From NCBI GenBank assembly GCA_026120185.1, contig JANUWF010002061.1:3038001-3102000 (forward strand): DNA of 64,000 nucleotides. Reading direction: 5' to 3'. Position numbers and translations under genes: made by a program. Shown here in pieces: positions 13,233-24,400 of this stretch (its first letter is position 1; each line of letters opens with the position of its first letter). The notes below the pieces were generated by a model. That model was given only the letters and a program-made list of their open reading frames with translations, was not told where the DNA came from and searched no databases. The DNA comes from Voacanga thouarsii. Lineage: Eukaryota; Streptophyta; Magnoliopsida; Gentianales; Apocynaceae.

Positions 13233-14541
13233 ATGGAGACTCGTAATTCATTTGAGACATGGTCAAATTTTGACTCGGTTTACGCAGCGAGATGTTGATG
13301 TATTTTTCTTTCCAAACCAACCGCTTCTGCCTAATTCGAACACAGAAGATTTTGATATGTTTTCCTTTCCAAACCAACCGCTTCTGCCTAATTCGAACGC
13401 AGAAGATTTTGATATGTTTTCCTTTTCAAACCAACCGCTTCCTCCTAATTTCATGTGAGATACCTTTGAGGGCTTCCATTTGTTTTTAGTATGCTTGATA
13501 ATGAAATTAAACTCTCTTTTGGTTTGTTTTTTATGTAAATCAGTGGAAGTTTTGAACATACTGTTTTGGACTAAGTTGATCTGCCCCTACAAGAGACTGC
13601 TTTTGATACTGTTCCTCTTGATGCTATTCCTTTGAATGAGGATATGCTTGTGCATGATCCTTTCTACTCTCTAATGGATTTTGAACAAAGCCAGAATATG
13701 TTTCCAGGTTATTATACATTTAAACATGAATTTTGAATGGTATTACCTTTACTGATATTATTTTCTTTTTCTAGGAGAAATAATGAGTGGTCTTGGCAAC
13801 GAAGTCGAAGTAAGTACTCATGAAATGTATAATATCAAAGTTCAAGATATTATTGCAGACAAAATTCCTGGGGAGAAGAAGATGATTAAGAGGCAGAGAG
13901 AGAAGAAGGTCAATAACTCCCAAACACTATCAAGAGAAACAATTTCGCAGTACTTTTACCTACCAATCAAGAGCGCAGCCAAAGAACTGAATATTAGCAT
14001 AACCCGTCTCAAGAAAAGATGTAGGGAGTTAGGAATTCGTCGATGGCCTCACAGGAAATTGGTGAGCTTGGAGACCATAATCAAGAATGTTCAGGTTCTC
14101 TCTCATACATACTTATAATTTGCAAGTATGAAACTATGAAAGATTTTTAAGTAAATAACTGATGATATCACTTCGATTTACAGGAGATGCAAAATAAAGA
14201 AGAAGGAGGACATATGGCTGAGAAGAAGTTGAAAGAAGCCATTGCGATGCTTGGAATGTGAAAAACAGTTGGTGGAAGAAAGTCATAATACGCAGTTAGA
14301 GGACCAAACACAGAAATTGAGACAAGCATGCTTCAAGGCCAAATATAATAAGAAATTTAATTATAGTAAACTTAAGGAGATCATAAAATCTCAAGACTCA
14401 TTTCGCAGTAATTTTACGGCTAATTCTGCTGCTAGTCTCGATGCTGGCTCAAAGGGGAAAGAAAAGGAGGAGGATGTCGAAAAAGAGGAATTGAAGTCCA
14501 TAATTACTAATTGTTTGTCTTCCTCTAATGTAAATATTTAA
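13233..14541 (+). pseudogene. RKD (RWP-RK domain) pseudogene captured in a copia element
   Basis: Intron-containing RKD-type gene copy, antisense to its host retrotransposon. Exons read as 13233-13454, 13544-13707, 13775-14094 and 14184-14541, with normal GT-AG introns. The third exon holds the complete RWP-RK domain, including KSAAKELNISITRLKKRCRE and RRWPHRK. The fourth holds the RKD C-terminal LRQACFKAKYNKK region. It is broken by a frameshift near 13285-13292, an in-frame TAA in exon 2 (near 13574), and a one-base frameshift near 14253-14256. Exon 1 carries a 57-bp tandem repeat. The domain is only about 60 percent like that of the intact RKD at 18.7 kb, so it is not a recent copy of that gene. 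Retained introns fit capture in antisense, where the element's transcript would not be spliced at these sites. Confidence 0.85.
13303..13454 (+). repeat. 57-bp coding tandem repeat (2.7 copies)
   Basis: Copies start at 13303, 13360 and 13417, the last partial. The 57-bp unit keeps the frame and encodes a 19-residue unit with core NQPLLPNSN-EDFDM. The first two copies differ at very few bases, so the expansion is young. Confidence 0.85.
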
Positions 14542-14714
14542 AAAGAACAATTACAAACCTTCATCTTACATTTGTCAGCTCAATTACAAAAGAGCAACTA
14601 TAAACATGTATCCTCAAGTTTATATGAACACTAGTGATATGAATAAAAGATGTGATGCTTATTATTAATGGAAATATCTTTTTCCCTTATTATCTTTTCT
14701 ATTTCACTTCAGGT

Positions 14715-15260
14715 GGCTAGTATTTCTCTGTGATAAGGGAAATATCGAGTGTGTCCATGACCATAACCACGGCCACTGCCACAACTACGACTATAACGAT
14801 GGCTTCTGCTGGAGCCAACAGCATTCACTTCGAGAGTCTTTGTTGAGCCGGTTCATCCGGCTTCATGATTTCTCAATAATAACTCATGTTAAAGTTGTCA
14901 ATTTTGGATACCCTTTTTCTCGATATTATTCTTGTAGAACATGAAAAGTGGAGAATGTCTTCTCCAATATAACTTCATTAGTAACTTTTTCTCCGTAAAA
15001 TTTTTAACTAAGATGTAGTTTTATACATCATGGAGTTCACGATTTTACAATCTTGCAACTTCAGGTGTAACCATTCATACCGTGCAGTGGGTAGTACGAC
15101 CATCTTCAGGTGGTCAAATCTTTCTTTTTATCCACATGACATATGGATCTCCTTTTTTTAGCATTTAGATGCATTTATGTATGACATATAATTTTTTTTC
15201 GAAATATCAAGGGCTACAAATTCGAATTTAGCGAGATCAATAAATGCGTACTGTTTTACG
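14715..15260 (-). pseudogene. Copia gag remnant
   Basis: On the minus strand this stretch follows the 5' LTR, where gag belongs. Around 14815-14745 it encodes a Gly/Arg/His-rich segment (GRGYGHGHTRYF) like the basic linker near the gag nucleocapsid. No long open frame remains. Confidence 0.5.
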
Positions 15261-15295
15261 GCTTTAATAACGGCGAGATACTCGTGCTGATAACG

Positions 15296-15662
15296 TGTTA
15301 TAAAATTAGGGTAGTGTTAAAATAAAATCTACACACTACACACTAAGAAAATTCTAACTATTCTTTGCACAAGAATTTCTCTTCAAACTTCTCTCTTTCT
15401 TTCTCTCACAATTCTTTCTCTAATCTTTCTTTCATTAATATTTCTTTCACAAAATGATGGTGTATTACAAGCTCAGAGAATAACTCTATTTATAGAGCTC
15501 TAATTAGTGGAATACATCATGGCATACATCATCTTCAACTAATCTCAATTAATGGTGTTTCCACTAAATGGTAGACATCCATAAAAATCTTCTAATAATT
15601 CACATAAATCCATAATTAGTGGAGCCTCCACTAATTAATGGAGATTCCAATAATTCATAACA
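15296..15662 (-). repeat. 5' LTR of the copia element
   Basis: 367 bp, same length as its partner and about 16 substitutions apart. It has the same TATA-like site, which would drive transcription of the element and so antisense transcription of the captured RKD segment. Confidence 0.93.
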
Positions 15663-17130
15663 GTTATTATATACTTTCACATATTTCACAAAATATGAAA
15701 AAGAAATAAAACTTTCAATATATGATAAATATATAAATTTGAAGTCATTCTTTTTTTTAACAATTTAAATTGTACATATTTTCATGTAGTTAGATTAGCT
15801 TGATGTTTACTCAAAATAATTTTGTTTAAAAGTTAAAAATGAAAGAAAAATGAAATAAGATTTTAAAATTAGAGGAGGAGAATAACACCTTTATCTACTT
15901 AATAGATATTAAGAGATAAAAGTGTAGATTTAGGTTAGAATGGTGTAGATTTAATCCCTCTCTTATTATACTATTATTATATATTTAAAATAGTTTTTTA
16001 TATTAAAAATTTATTCATGACTTATTTTAAATAATTTGATCTTTTCTAAATTTAATATCTTATCAAATAATCACAAAAAATTTTACAATAATACCCTTTC
16101 ATATCAAATTGAATATTCACATCTGATTTAGCAAAAATTGTACCCTAAACTAAGGAGATTAGTGTAGAAATCGTCTTTAGATTATGAAGGTTAGAATTGA
16201 AATTTTATGAAAAATATATCTATTTTAAGAAAATGATAATCTTTTTTTCAATAATCCAAAAATAGAAATATCACCATGCAAATTTTTAATGAGCAATGGT
16301 GCATAAAATCTTTTTTATTAACTGAAAAGAAATGAAGAAGCGTTGATTTGATGGGTATAACGGACCCAAAGTAAGTTGATAGATTAATGTGGAACCCTTT
16401 TGAAGCAAATGATAAAAAGCCTTTCTTTTCTTTGGTGGGGGAGAAAGCGAAAGTATGGACTATATGATGGCCCGTAGCAAACGTGATTGCAGAGAGAATA
16501 ATAGTGCCCCTACAAAACTTTCCCTTTATAAGTCAATCGCTGGCACGAACGGCAGTCGGGTAGCCCAATTTGCCACCCACCCAGCCGCCCCCTCGCCCCC
16601 CAGACACATAGCTCTCTGTTTTTCTTTCATAAATATATGGAAGCAAATACGGACCGATTACTTGAGATGTTCCTTAAAATTTAGATTAATTATGCGAATA
16701 TTAAAATAATTTTATTAAATTATTAATAATTTAAAAAGATATATTTTAAATTATATAATATAATAATAAATTACGAATTTATAAACGAAGATATTAAAAT
16801 TGTCAATTATTGATTCTACTAATTATCTCTTTTATAAAGTTTTAGGGTAAAGATAATTATTGTAATAGAACGATATATTTCACTTATTAATTTTATATAG
16901 TTTTTGTAAAAAATAATACTATTATTCTATAAATATAGTTCAATATATAATTTTAAAATATTTATTTAAATATAAGATATACAATTTTTTTAATGAGCTC
17001 ACAAATTTAAAGTAGAAAATACAAATTCCTCTATAGCGTTCCTAGATTTAAGTTTGGGTTCATTCATTTTTGGCAAGAAGCATGACGACATAAATCATCT
17101 ATATTATAATTAAAAAAGTCTACATCAAGT

Positions 17131-17131
17131 G

Positions 17132-17180
<49 letters not shown>
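17131..17180. repeat. TA then GA microsatellite
   Basis: (TA)n to about 17148 followed directly by (GA)n to 17180, about 1.55 kb upstream of the RKD start. Confidence 0.9.
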
Positions 17181-17182
<2 letters not shown>

Positions 17183-18246
17183 CAAAGGGCGCAGGATCCA
17201 GCGTGGGCTGAGTTTGGGATTTTCACAATCCAGCCCGCTAATTTACTGTTCAGTTTACTGAACTTGTCCGTGTATAGCAACGCTCGGTCCTTCCCTCTTG
17301 CAACTCTATTGTACACAGTCTTTTTGGGTAAGCTAAATGGGCTGTCTTTCCTGGTCCAATCCTTCTCGGCTTTAAAAGAACCTTTTTCTTTTCTTTTTTT
17401 TCTTAAATAAATAATAATAAAACTAAGAAGATATTAAGATATTTAAAAAAAAAATCTTATATTATTACCAAGAAGACAATGAAAAGAAAAATATATAACA
17501 TAAGTTTATGATATGAAGTTATCAAATATAGCTCAGAGACAGAAGCACAGTCTTAAGATTAGAAATTACTTGAATTGAAATTTTTTTCTAATTAAATTGA
17601 TAACTTTTTTTTTTACAAATAAATTACCATATAAGTCACACTTTAAATTTGTTTTAAAATCTGAGGTATGAAAATACCAGAAATGTTTAATTGCATATTT
17701 GTATAAAAGTGAAAAACATTTTCAAGAAATTGAATTAATTAGCTAATGGAAGCAATTGAATGCGATCATTGGAGGTTGAAGATAAGGTTGCACCGCATTC
17801 CAAAACACGGAATCAGCTTAGCTGTGCATTTTTTTGCATAAGTACGAGAAGATACGTGCGGGTTCAATGGCCAATAGCAAGCCATGACGGCTCATTGTAT
17901 TAATGCAGATCACAAAACCCTAAAACCATTTTGGTTAACCTGATGTAGATAACCACGAATATTTGTTGCTCTCATTCAATACCTTTCATTTTGTTCATTA
18001 ATTCCCCAGCCTCGTTAATTGTCATGTAACCTCCCCCTCCGTAAAACCTAGCCTCCATCATCCATGCATGCATTCTCATTCATTCTTATCTATACTCAAC
18101 ATGTAGTAGTTTTTTTTTTTTTTTTTTGAGAAATTTGATTTTTTTTTTTTTAATTGTGTAAATTTTACTTTCCACTTGGGGAGGGAATAAGGAATTATAG
18201 TTGAAGGGATAAAATATATGAAAACATACATTAGAAGGTAATGATA

Positions 18247-18250
<4 letters not shown>

Positions 18251-18281
<31 letters not shown>
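18251..18281. repeat. AT microsatellite
   Basis: About 15 AT units roughly 450 bp upstream of the RKD start. Likely polymorphic. Confidence 0.9.
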
Positions 18282-18289
<8 letters not shown>

Positions 18290-18656
18290 AAAAATTTTGA
18301 TATTATAATTTTATGTAATTAAGATGATAGTTCAAATGACTAAAACGTACATCTGATTAGGTGATAAACATACACTTGACTTGCTATTTACGGCCCCAAG
18401 ACATATAGGAAAAAGGGCTTAATTTGATCATGCATGCATATTGTAATGCATTCGGTACTAATATTTGGCATGTATATGCATATATGCTTGTTTAGGTGGA
18501 CATTATAAGCATTAAATTAAGAGAGAAACATGATGCAGCCCCCTTCTGTGATTGGTAATTGTTTCACCATTAATACCTCAATTAAGTGGATTCCATAATC
18601 TTTACTGTAACTCCCATGATCGTGTGCACCATCTCCAATTTTTCTCTTCCCCCAAT

Positions 18657-18666
18657 TTATATATAT
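18657..18666 (+). promoter_or_regulatory. Probable TATA box of the RKD gene
   Basis: TTATATATAT, 65 bases upstream of the ATG at 18731, would place transcription start near 18690. Inferred from position and sequence only. Confidence 0.4.
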
Positions 18667-18730
18667 ACTCATAATCTTCCCTTTTCTGTTCACTTCATAA
18701 TTGATATAGCTCTTTCTCCTGCAGATAAAA

Positions 18731-19721
18731 ATGGATTCTGCAACATCTAGCCTTCTCAGGATGGACAATCACCATGAATATGACTCGTTCGATTTTCCCG
18801 AACATCCTCTTCATCTAAAGTAAGCTTTTATGTTTTATTCTCTGTTTTTTTTTTTCCTTTCATCGTTCAGAAGTTCTTGATCTTCCTCTTTAGCATTTAA
18901 CCTCCGTTTAATCCTTTTTGGTTTTTTTTTTTTTGGGGTGGGGGGGTGGGGGTGTGTAGTGCTTGGGAACAACAGCCGCTGTTTCCTGATAGCTTCAATG
19001 CATCTCTTTGCTGGGATCAATATCAATATCAACATCAATTACCATTCCCGCAAAAGGGCAGTCAAATATCATACTTTGAACTGAAGGATTTTGAAGACAT
19101 ATGCAGCGAATTTGGCTGGTGGGACGTTAATAACGTGCAGTTCGAGGAAAACATTGTTGTTGATGCTAAACCTCTGAACCCTTACGAAAATGTTGCAAGA
19201 GTTTCAGGTTCCCATGCAGTCAGTTGGACAGAGTCTTCTTCTTCATCAGTTTCGGAAGACAGGCAAGTGAACTTGCAAAGTGGGAGGACCAAGTCTGCTG
19301 CACTAGAATTTGATGAGATCCAGAAATACTTTGATATTCCAATCACCAAAGCAGCTAAGGAACTGAAGGTTGGCTTGACTGTCTTGAAGAAAAGATGCAG
19401 AGAACTGAGCATCAAGCGATGGCCTCATCGGAAAATCAAGAGCTTGAAGTCCCTCATTGACAACGTTAAGGTGCCTCCTTTCCTGCACAGACAGAATCAG
19501 CACTTCATAAACCACATATCTATAGGAGTAAGAAATTTGACTTGATTCTTTTGATGCAGGAGATGGGGCTAACGAATGAGATTGATATGCTGGAAGAGCA
19601 CAAGAGGATGCTACAGGTGCTTCCAGAAATGGAACTGACTGAAAAAACAAAGAGGTTGAGGCAAGCTTGCTTCAAAGTCAATTACAAGAAGAGAAGGGCA
19701 CTCGCCGCGGCCCTCGTTTGA
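18731..19721 (+). CDS. RKD: RWP-RK domain transcription factor, RKD class
   Basis: Plant RKD transcription factor. This family controls egg-cell and early embryo identity. An RKD gene (CitRKD1/CitRWP) is the citrus candidate for nucellar embryo formation. Three coding exons: 18731-18819, 18960-19470 and 19560-19721, all GT-AG, 253 residues. The RWP-RK domain spans about residues 150-200, with [19 protein letters not shown] and RWPHRK at 183-188. It is followed by a leucine-rich helical segment and [14 protein letters not shown] near the C-terminus. The N-terminal half is acidic and aromatic-rich, with an SSSSSVSED patch. No lesion is seen. Intron 1 (18820-18959) has a run of G just before its acceptor. 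The copia element with a second, broken RKD ends 3.07 kb upstream. TAP46 follows on the same strand, about 1.7 kb downstream. Confidence 0.9.
18935..18952 (+). promoter_or_regulatory. G-run next to the RKD intron 1 acceptor
   Basis: Runs of 4, 7 and 5 G separated by single T, ending 5 bases before the acceptor AG at 18958-18959. A 13-T tract (18922-18934) precedes it. The G-run sits where a pyrimidine tract is normal and could fold into an RNA quadruplex. The effect on splicing is inference. Confidence 0.5.
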
Positions 19722-21456
19722 TGTTGGGATGGATTTACTCATACCATAATCATGGCTCTCTCTCTCTTCCTGTTTCTCATTTTACAATATTCATATTAGA
19801 TTTTAGGTTATGGACAGTTGTGGATTTCTCTCCTCATCATCAGTGAGAATTTGTAATAGAGCAGCTTTTTAAATTATTTTTTTAAGGAAAAAACTATGAT
19901 TAATCATGTCATGGCTACAAAATGCTACAAAATTCTCAATTTTCATGTGTTGTATAGGCAACGTTGGATCTCTGTGAATTGTGCTTTGGATTCAAAAAGG
20001 TGCAATCTAGCCAAACTAGTATTTTGGACTCGTAAGTGGGATTGTAAGAAAGAAAAAAGTAAAGTATAATATTATAAAATTTGAAAAGAAAAGTAAATTT
20101 TATATAATTTTTTTCAAAAGTAATTTTGGAAAAATTTAGAGATGGTGTCCGTCTCTAATTTGGGGGGAGGAGGCAAAGTTTTGGTGTAATTATTCTATGA
20201 AGGTATCCGTGAAAGTTTTAAGTAATGCTTCGGGAGCTACGATCTAAATTGTTTAATGTTGTGATATTATTTTAATTTTCTTTTTCCAGTAGGAAAAAGA
20301 AAAAAAAGCCAAAAAATTTTCAAAACTTGAGCAGGCCGGAGAAGAAGCCCAATGACATTGGCTTGCTTAGGGGCCATAAGTATTTTGGGCCTAGTCAAGA
20401 AAAAGAATTCCCATTGGATAACCTTGCGGTAGTCGTGTGTCGGGTTTCAAATTCAAACCAAACCATTTCAAACCAAATCGAAATATTGTGATTGTTGAAT
20501 TTCTATTTGAAAAGTTTTTAATTTCATAATTAATTTTGTTTAAAATACTCATTTATATCAAATCAAATTAAACTAAACTACTAAATTTCAATAAAATATT
20601 GCATATAATTAAAAGTAAAAATAAAAAAAGCTTGAAGGGCCATCTTGCAATTAGTCACTATCTCTTCTTACCATAATTTTAAGACTTTTTTCAGAGTCTC
20701 TTTATTTATCCTGGGCTTCCTCTCCTTTAATTTTCTTACCTTTTTTTTTATATATATCTCTGATTTTATTTATCTACAGTATTTCTTTATCTTGATATCT
20801 CTTATTTGTATTTATTTAATGAAATTTTTATTTAACAGTTTAATTGTTATTTAATTTAATTTTTTATTAAATATTTTAATTTTTTGAATTATTATATTGT
20901 TTTTATTTAATATAATATATGATTATGAGTTACTTCATTTGATAATAAATTTTATAATAAATTAAACTAATTAATTAGTTTTAAACTTAATTGTTTAAGG
21001 TTTCTAATAAATAATTTGATTTAAAGTATTTTTAAATTATAATTATTAATTTAATTTAAAAAATAATTAAAACCAAACAAAATCAGTCAAACTAAATCGA
21101 ACGGGAGCACCGTGCTTGGCTGTACTGTTAGGCCGCCATCTAGGTCTTTCCGCAGTATATTTGGTCAAGTCAGCCGTTTGACGTGGCAATCACACATTCA
21201 GCTCGTACCACTTTTAACCTCCAACTGGTTCACATCTAATTCCTACCCCTCCGATACAAGATCCCCGCCGATACAACATCTCCCGTCCGGTACCGGTGTT
21301 AACCTACGCCGTAGGCGTATTATTGGTTGCGACAACCTGTCGCTCGGAGCTCGTTCTCGATTATTTGACCTGAGAACTTTTTTCCTTGAATTGTTATTTT
21401 TCTCACTTTGTATAGACCGCTTAGGGTTTGCATATCTGCAATCAGTAACCTTAGGA
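19722..21456. other. RKD 3' region, AT-rich DNA and TAP46 promoter/leader
   Basis: 19722 to about 19900 is probably RKD 3' UTR. 20040-21100 is AT-rich, with AAACCAAA-type motifs near 20450 and 21070 that look like an old repeat with unclear ends. From about 21110 the GC content rises, consistent with the TAP46 promoter and 5' UTR. Confidence 0.4.
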
Positions 21457-24400
21457 ATGGGTGAATTCAAGATGGAAGAGATGTCTTTGCCAGCTCTCTT
21501 CGAGCAGACTCGAAAATTCCACGTCGCGGCGTCTGAGTCCACCGTCGATCAGGTAATTTTCAGTCTAGGCACGAGGACAGCTCTATCAGTTTAGATTTCC
21601 TTTGTTAATTTTTTTTCTTTTTTGGGTACTTTCAGGACACTGTGAAAAAAGGTTGCGAACTTTTGAGGCAATGCGAGGAGATGATAAACAAACTAGGGTT
21701 ATTCTCGGCAAACGAGACCAAGGATGACATTAGCACAACAAATCTCAAGTACATTCTGGTCAGTGAATTCGTTTTCGAATTTTCCTGTTAGGGTGGAATA
21801 TTTCTCTTATTTTGGAAAAGAAAATAACCACCTGGAGGCTGCATTGCTGAAATCTTTATTCTGAAAATTTTTGCTTTTTGTAGGATTTAGTAGCTTTTTT
21901 TTAATAGTTGGTTAACTTTGCATTTGCAACAATCATGATAAAAATGAGAACTTGCAATCTTATCCGTGGTCCACGCCGCAGGGCTTCATGTGCTAGATTT
22001 GATATTTAAGCAATCGGAGCTTATGTTGTTTTGGAGTATCAAATTTGCTGGGAATATATCTGGTTTCACATTCTATGATTGTTTCTCTTTTACCAAAGAA
22101 TACACAAATAAAAGCTGATGTGACGGAGGTATTTAGTTACTTTTTTATCTCACCGTTCTCTCATTTTTTCCCCCCCTTAAATCAAATGGAAGTCAATTGA
22201 AGTCTCAAATTTTGCATGGGATGTTACAATGCTGTTTTTTTAACAAATGAATTATGAATTCTCATGCATTCTAGGCTTGTTCTTCATTTATTTGTTTGTT
22301 TACATTTGTAATGTGAAAAACCTTGGTGAATGCTTGTGTAATTTGTTGCAAATGTATCATATGTGATATTTCCTTAACATTGTTGTTGTGGTTTAAGATG
22401 GTTTAGTAAGAAGTAAAGTTTGAATGATAAATGAAATTTCTGATTCAAATATCTTTGACATTAGCCTTTTTTATGGTGGGATGTCTGATATGTTCACACT
22501 TGTGTGTGTGTGTGTGTGGTTTTTTTTTTTTTTTTAAATAGTGTCTGAGGTTGTTTCAGTTTGTGCAGAGATTACTCACACGTAATTTACTGCAATGTGA
22601 TCTGAAATATGTGGCTTTATGTTGCTGCCACAGGTTCCATTCTATCTTGGTGAACTGAAAGAAAAGATTGCCCAAGATGATAGGCTACAAATTGTAAAGG
22701 CTTCTGAAGATAAGTTGAAGGTGGGAAGTGATAAGCATTTTGTTACTGGGATGTCGTCTTACTTCCTGTTTTGTGAGGGAATACAACTTATAAAATTGCT
22801 TCATTTTTTTATATTAATCTATATCTTATCAGCAGGAATTTGTTACATTCTGCGAAGCAATGGAGCTTGTGCCTGAAGAGGAGTTAGAAATTTCAGCTCA
22901 AAATAGTTCAAATTCTTTTATGAATCGCAGGGCAAAAAAGGTGGATGTGCTAAGTCATGCTATTTCATTCCCCTGTACTACATGTATATATGTATATTTT
23001 TTTAAAGGCATAATTGTAATTGAAAGTATAATACGATCATGTTGTTTCAGATTGCTAGGTTTAGACGTCAGAAAGCTGCTGAGGCAAAACTACTTGAAAT
23101 TAAGGAGCAGAAGGAACGCCGAGGCCGCTCAACTAGAGCATCAGCAATATCTACTCCTGTTGTTTCAGGAGAGGAAGAGGTGCTGGATGATGATGGAGAA
23201 GAAGAAAGGGAGGTTAGCTGTTTCTCCTTAAGTTTTGTGATTGCAAGAAATAACATTCCTTTATTTTAGACAGAAGGGTAAAATCCTGAAATAAAAATGT
23301 AATGGATGTTATCTGGTCTGTAAGTGTATAGATGTAATATTGAGTAATTAGTTAAGTGTTGCCTATTTTGTGAATTTGAATTGTTTATCTAATTACAGCA
23401 CGTGATAACATCGTGTTCTTGAGCAAAATGAATACCAATGTTTGTTTGGAATATCATATAGGATTCTGGAAGCAGGATCAATTCAGTGAAATGCTATTTG
23501 ACATTTTAGCTTTCAGTGTTTCTCATTAGTAACTGAATGGTCATTCTGCAGGCATGGCTTACGACAATTTCGTTGGCCCTGTGTAAGGTTTGTGTTTTAA
23601 AAAGTCTCAGTAATATATATATATTTTTTCAATTCATTATTATATCACTATGATCTCTTTTATAAATTGTTTCTCTTAAATGCAATTCAGGCTTTTGATC
23701 TGATGGAAATGCTAAAGAAAGAAGAAGAGATGTTATCTGCCATGAAGGCGAAGCAATTACAGGTTCTTCTTTAAGAAGTTTTCATTTTGTTGGTGCTAAT
23801 TTACATGTTTCTTTTATCATTTTTCTTTAACACTTCATTGTGTTCTTTTGAAATCAGCTGTATATAAGATCCCATGTCACATTCTTGAGGATTTGGTGCA
23901 TCAACTATTTATTTGGTAGCTTTTTCTCATTATTGCCGCTTTTAAACCTATTAGTTAAGGGGCTTTTGTGCCTCTCTGCAGCATTTCAATAAACCATCCT
24001 CGGCCAGGATAAAGTCATCACAGCCATTTTCAAGGGTGACTTTGGACCAAATATCAATATGTATCTTTTAAACTGATATTAGCTCTCTTTATAACATATC
24101 TTTCAGAGTTGTACAGGGGCAATGACAAGTTTAACTAGATAATGGCTTGTGACTAGTGTTGCCATCCCTTTCTTATGAATGTTTCCATTCCTGGTCAATA
24201 TATGTATATATTTTTTTAGTTTACTATTTGTTACCACTCAATATTCTGATCTGTGCTCCATAGTAGACTAAGATGTTTAATTTGGTATATGCTTGCAGGA
24301 AGGGCATAATGACACCTCTCTTTTTGATGAACGTACCAAGAAAGCAGAAGCTTGGCATCGTAATGCTGCTGCTCGGGCTAGGTACACAAAACCTGCCTCG

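Larger units (their letters stand above)
12960..14715 (+). other. Captured host segment inside the copia element
   Basis: Between recognisable pol sequence (ending about 12960) and gag sequence (starting about 14715) lies non-retroviral DNA with the exons and introns of an RKD gene plus some 5' and 3' flank. Just before the left junction a sequence of about 25 bp containing CTCCCCCTAATTTAGG is present twice (12905-12955), possibly a scar of the capture. Both junctions are approximate. Confidence 0.7.
10261..15662 (-). mobile_element. Ty1/copia LTR retrotransposon carrying an RKD gene segment
   Basis: Element of 5402 bp bounded by two 367-bp LTRs and flanked by the 5-bp duplication GTTAT (10256-10260 and 15663-15667). 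On the minus strand the LTR begins TGTTATGAATTATTGG and ends TTTTATAACA. A purine tract lies at 10628-10640, next to the 3' LTR, and a primer-site-like sequence (TTATCAGCACGAG) lies next to the 5' LTR at about 15280-15293. The internal part holds, in element order, a gag remnant, then an inserted host RKD segment in the opposite orientation, then the end of the integrase linker, reverse transcriptase and RNase H. Protease and most of integrase are missing, so it cannot have moved on its own. I counted about 16 LTR differences by eye (about 4 percent), so the insertion is fairly recent. Confidence 0.93.
15668..18650. other. AT-rich region between the copia element and RKD
   Basis: No gene recognised. 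It contains a TA/GA microsatellite at 17131-17180 and an AT repeat at 18251-18281. The segment from about 17740 probably includes the RKD upstream regulatory region. No insertion with clear terminal inverted repeats and target duplication was found between 17.4 and 18.7 kb, although long poly-T and AT tracts make that hard to exclude. Confidence 0.45.

Noticed and set aside
13233..14541. Captured RKD as a functional gene
   Set aside because: An exon 1 frameshift, an in-frame TAA in exon 2 and a one-base shift in exon 4 prevent a full protein. Only a short product containing the domain could be made from an internal ATG at 13783.
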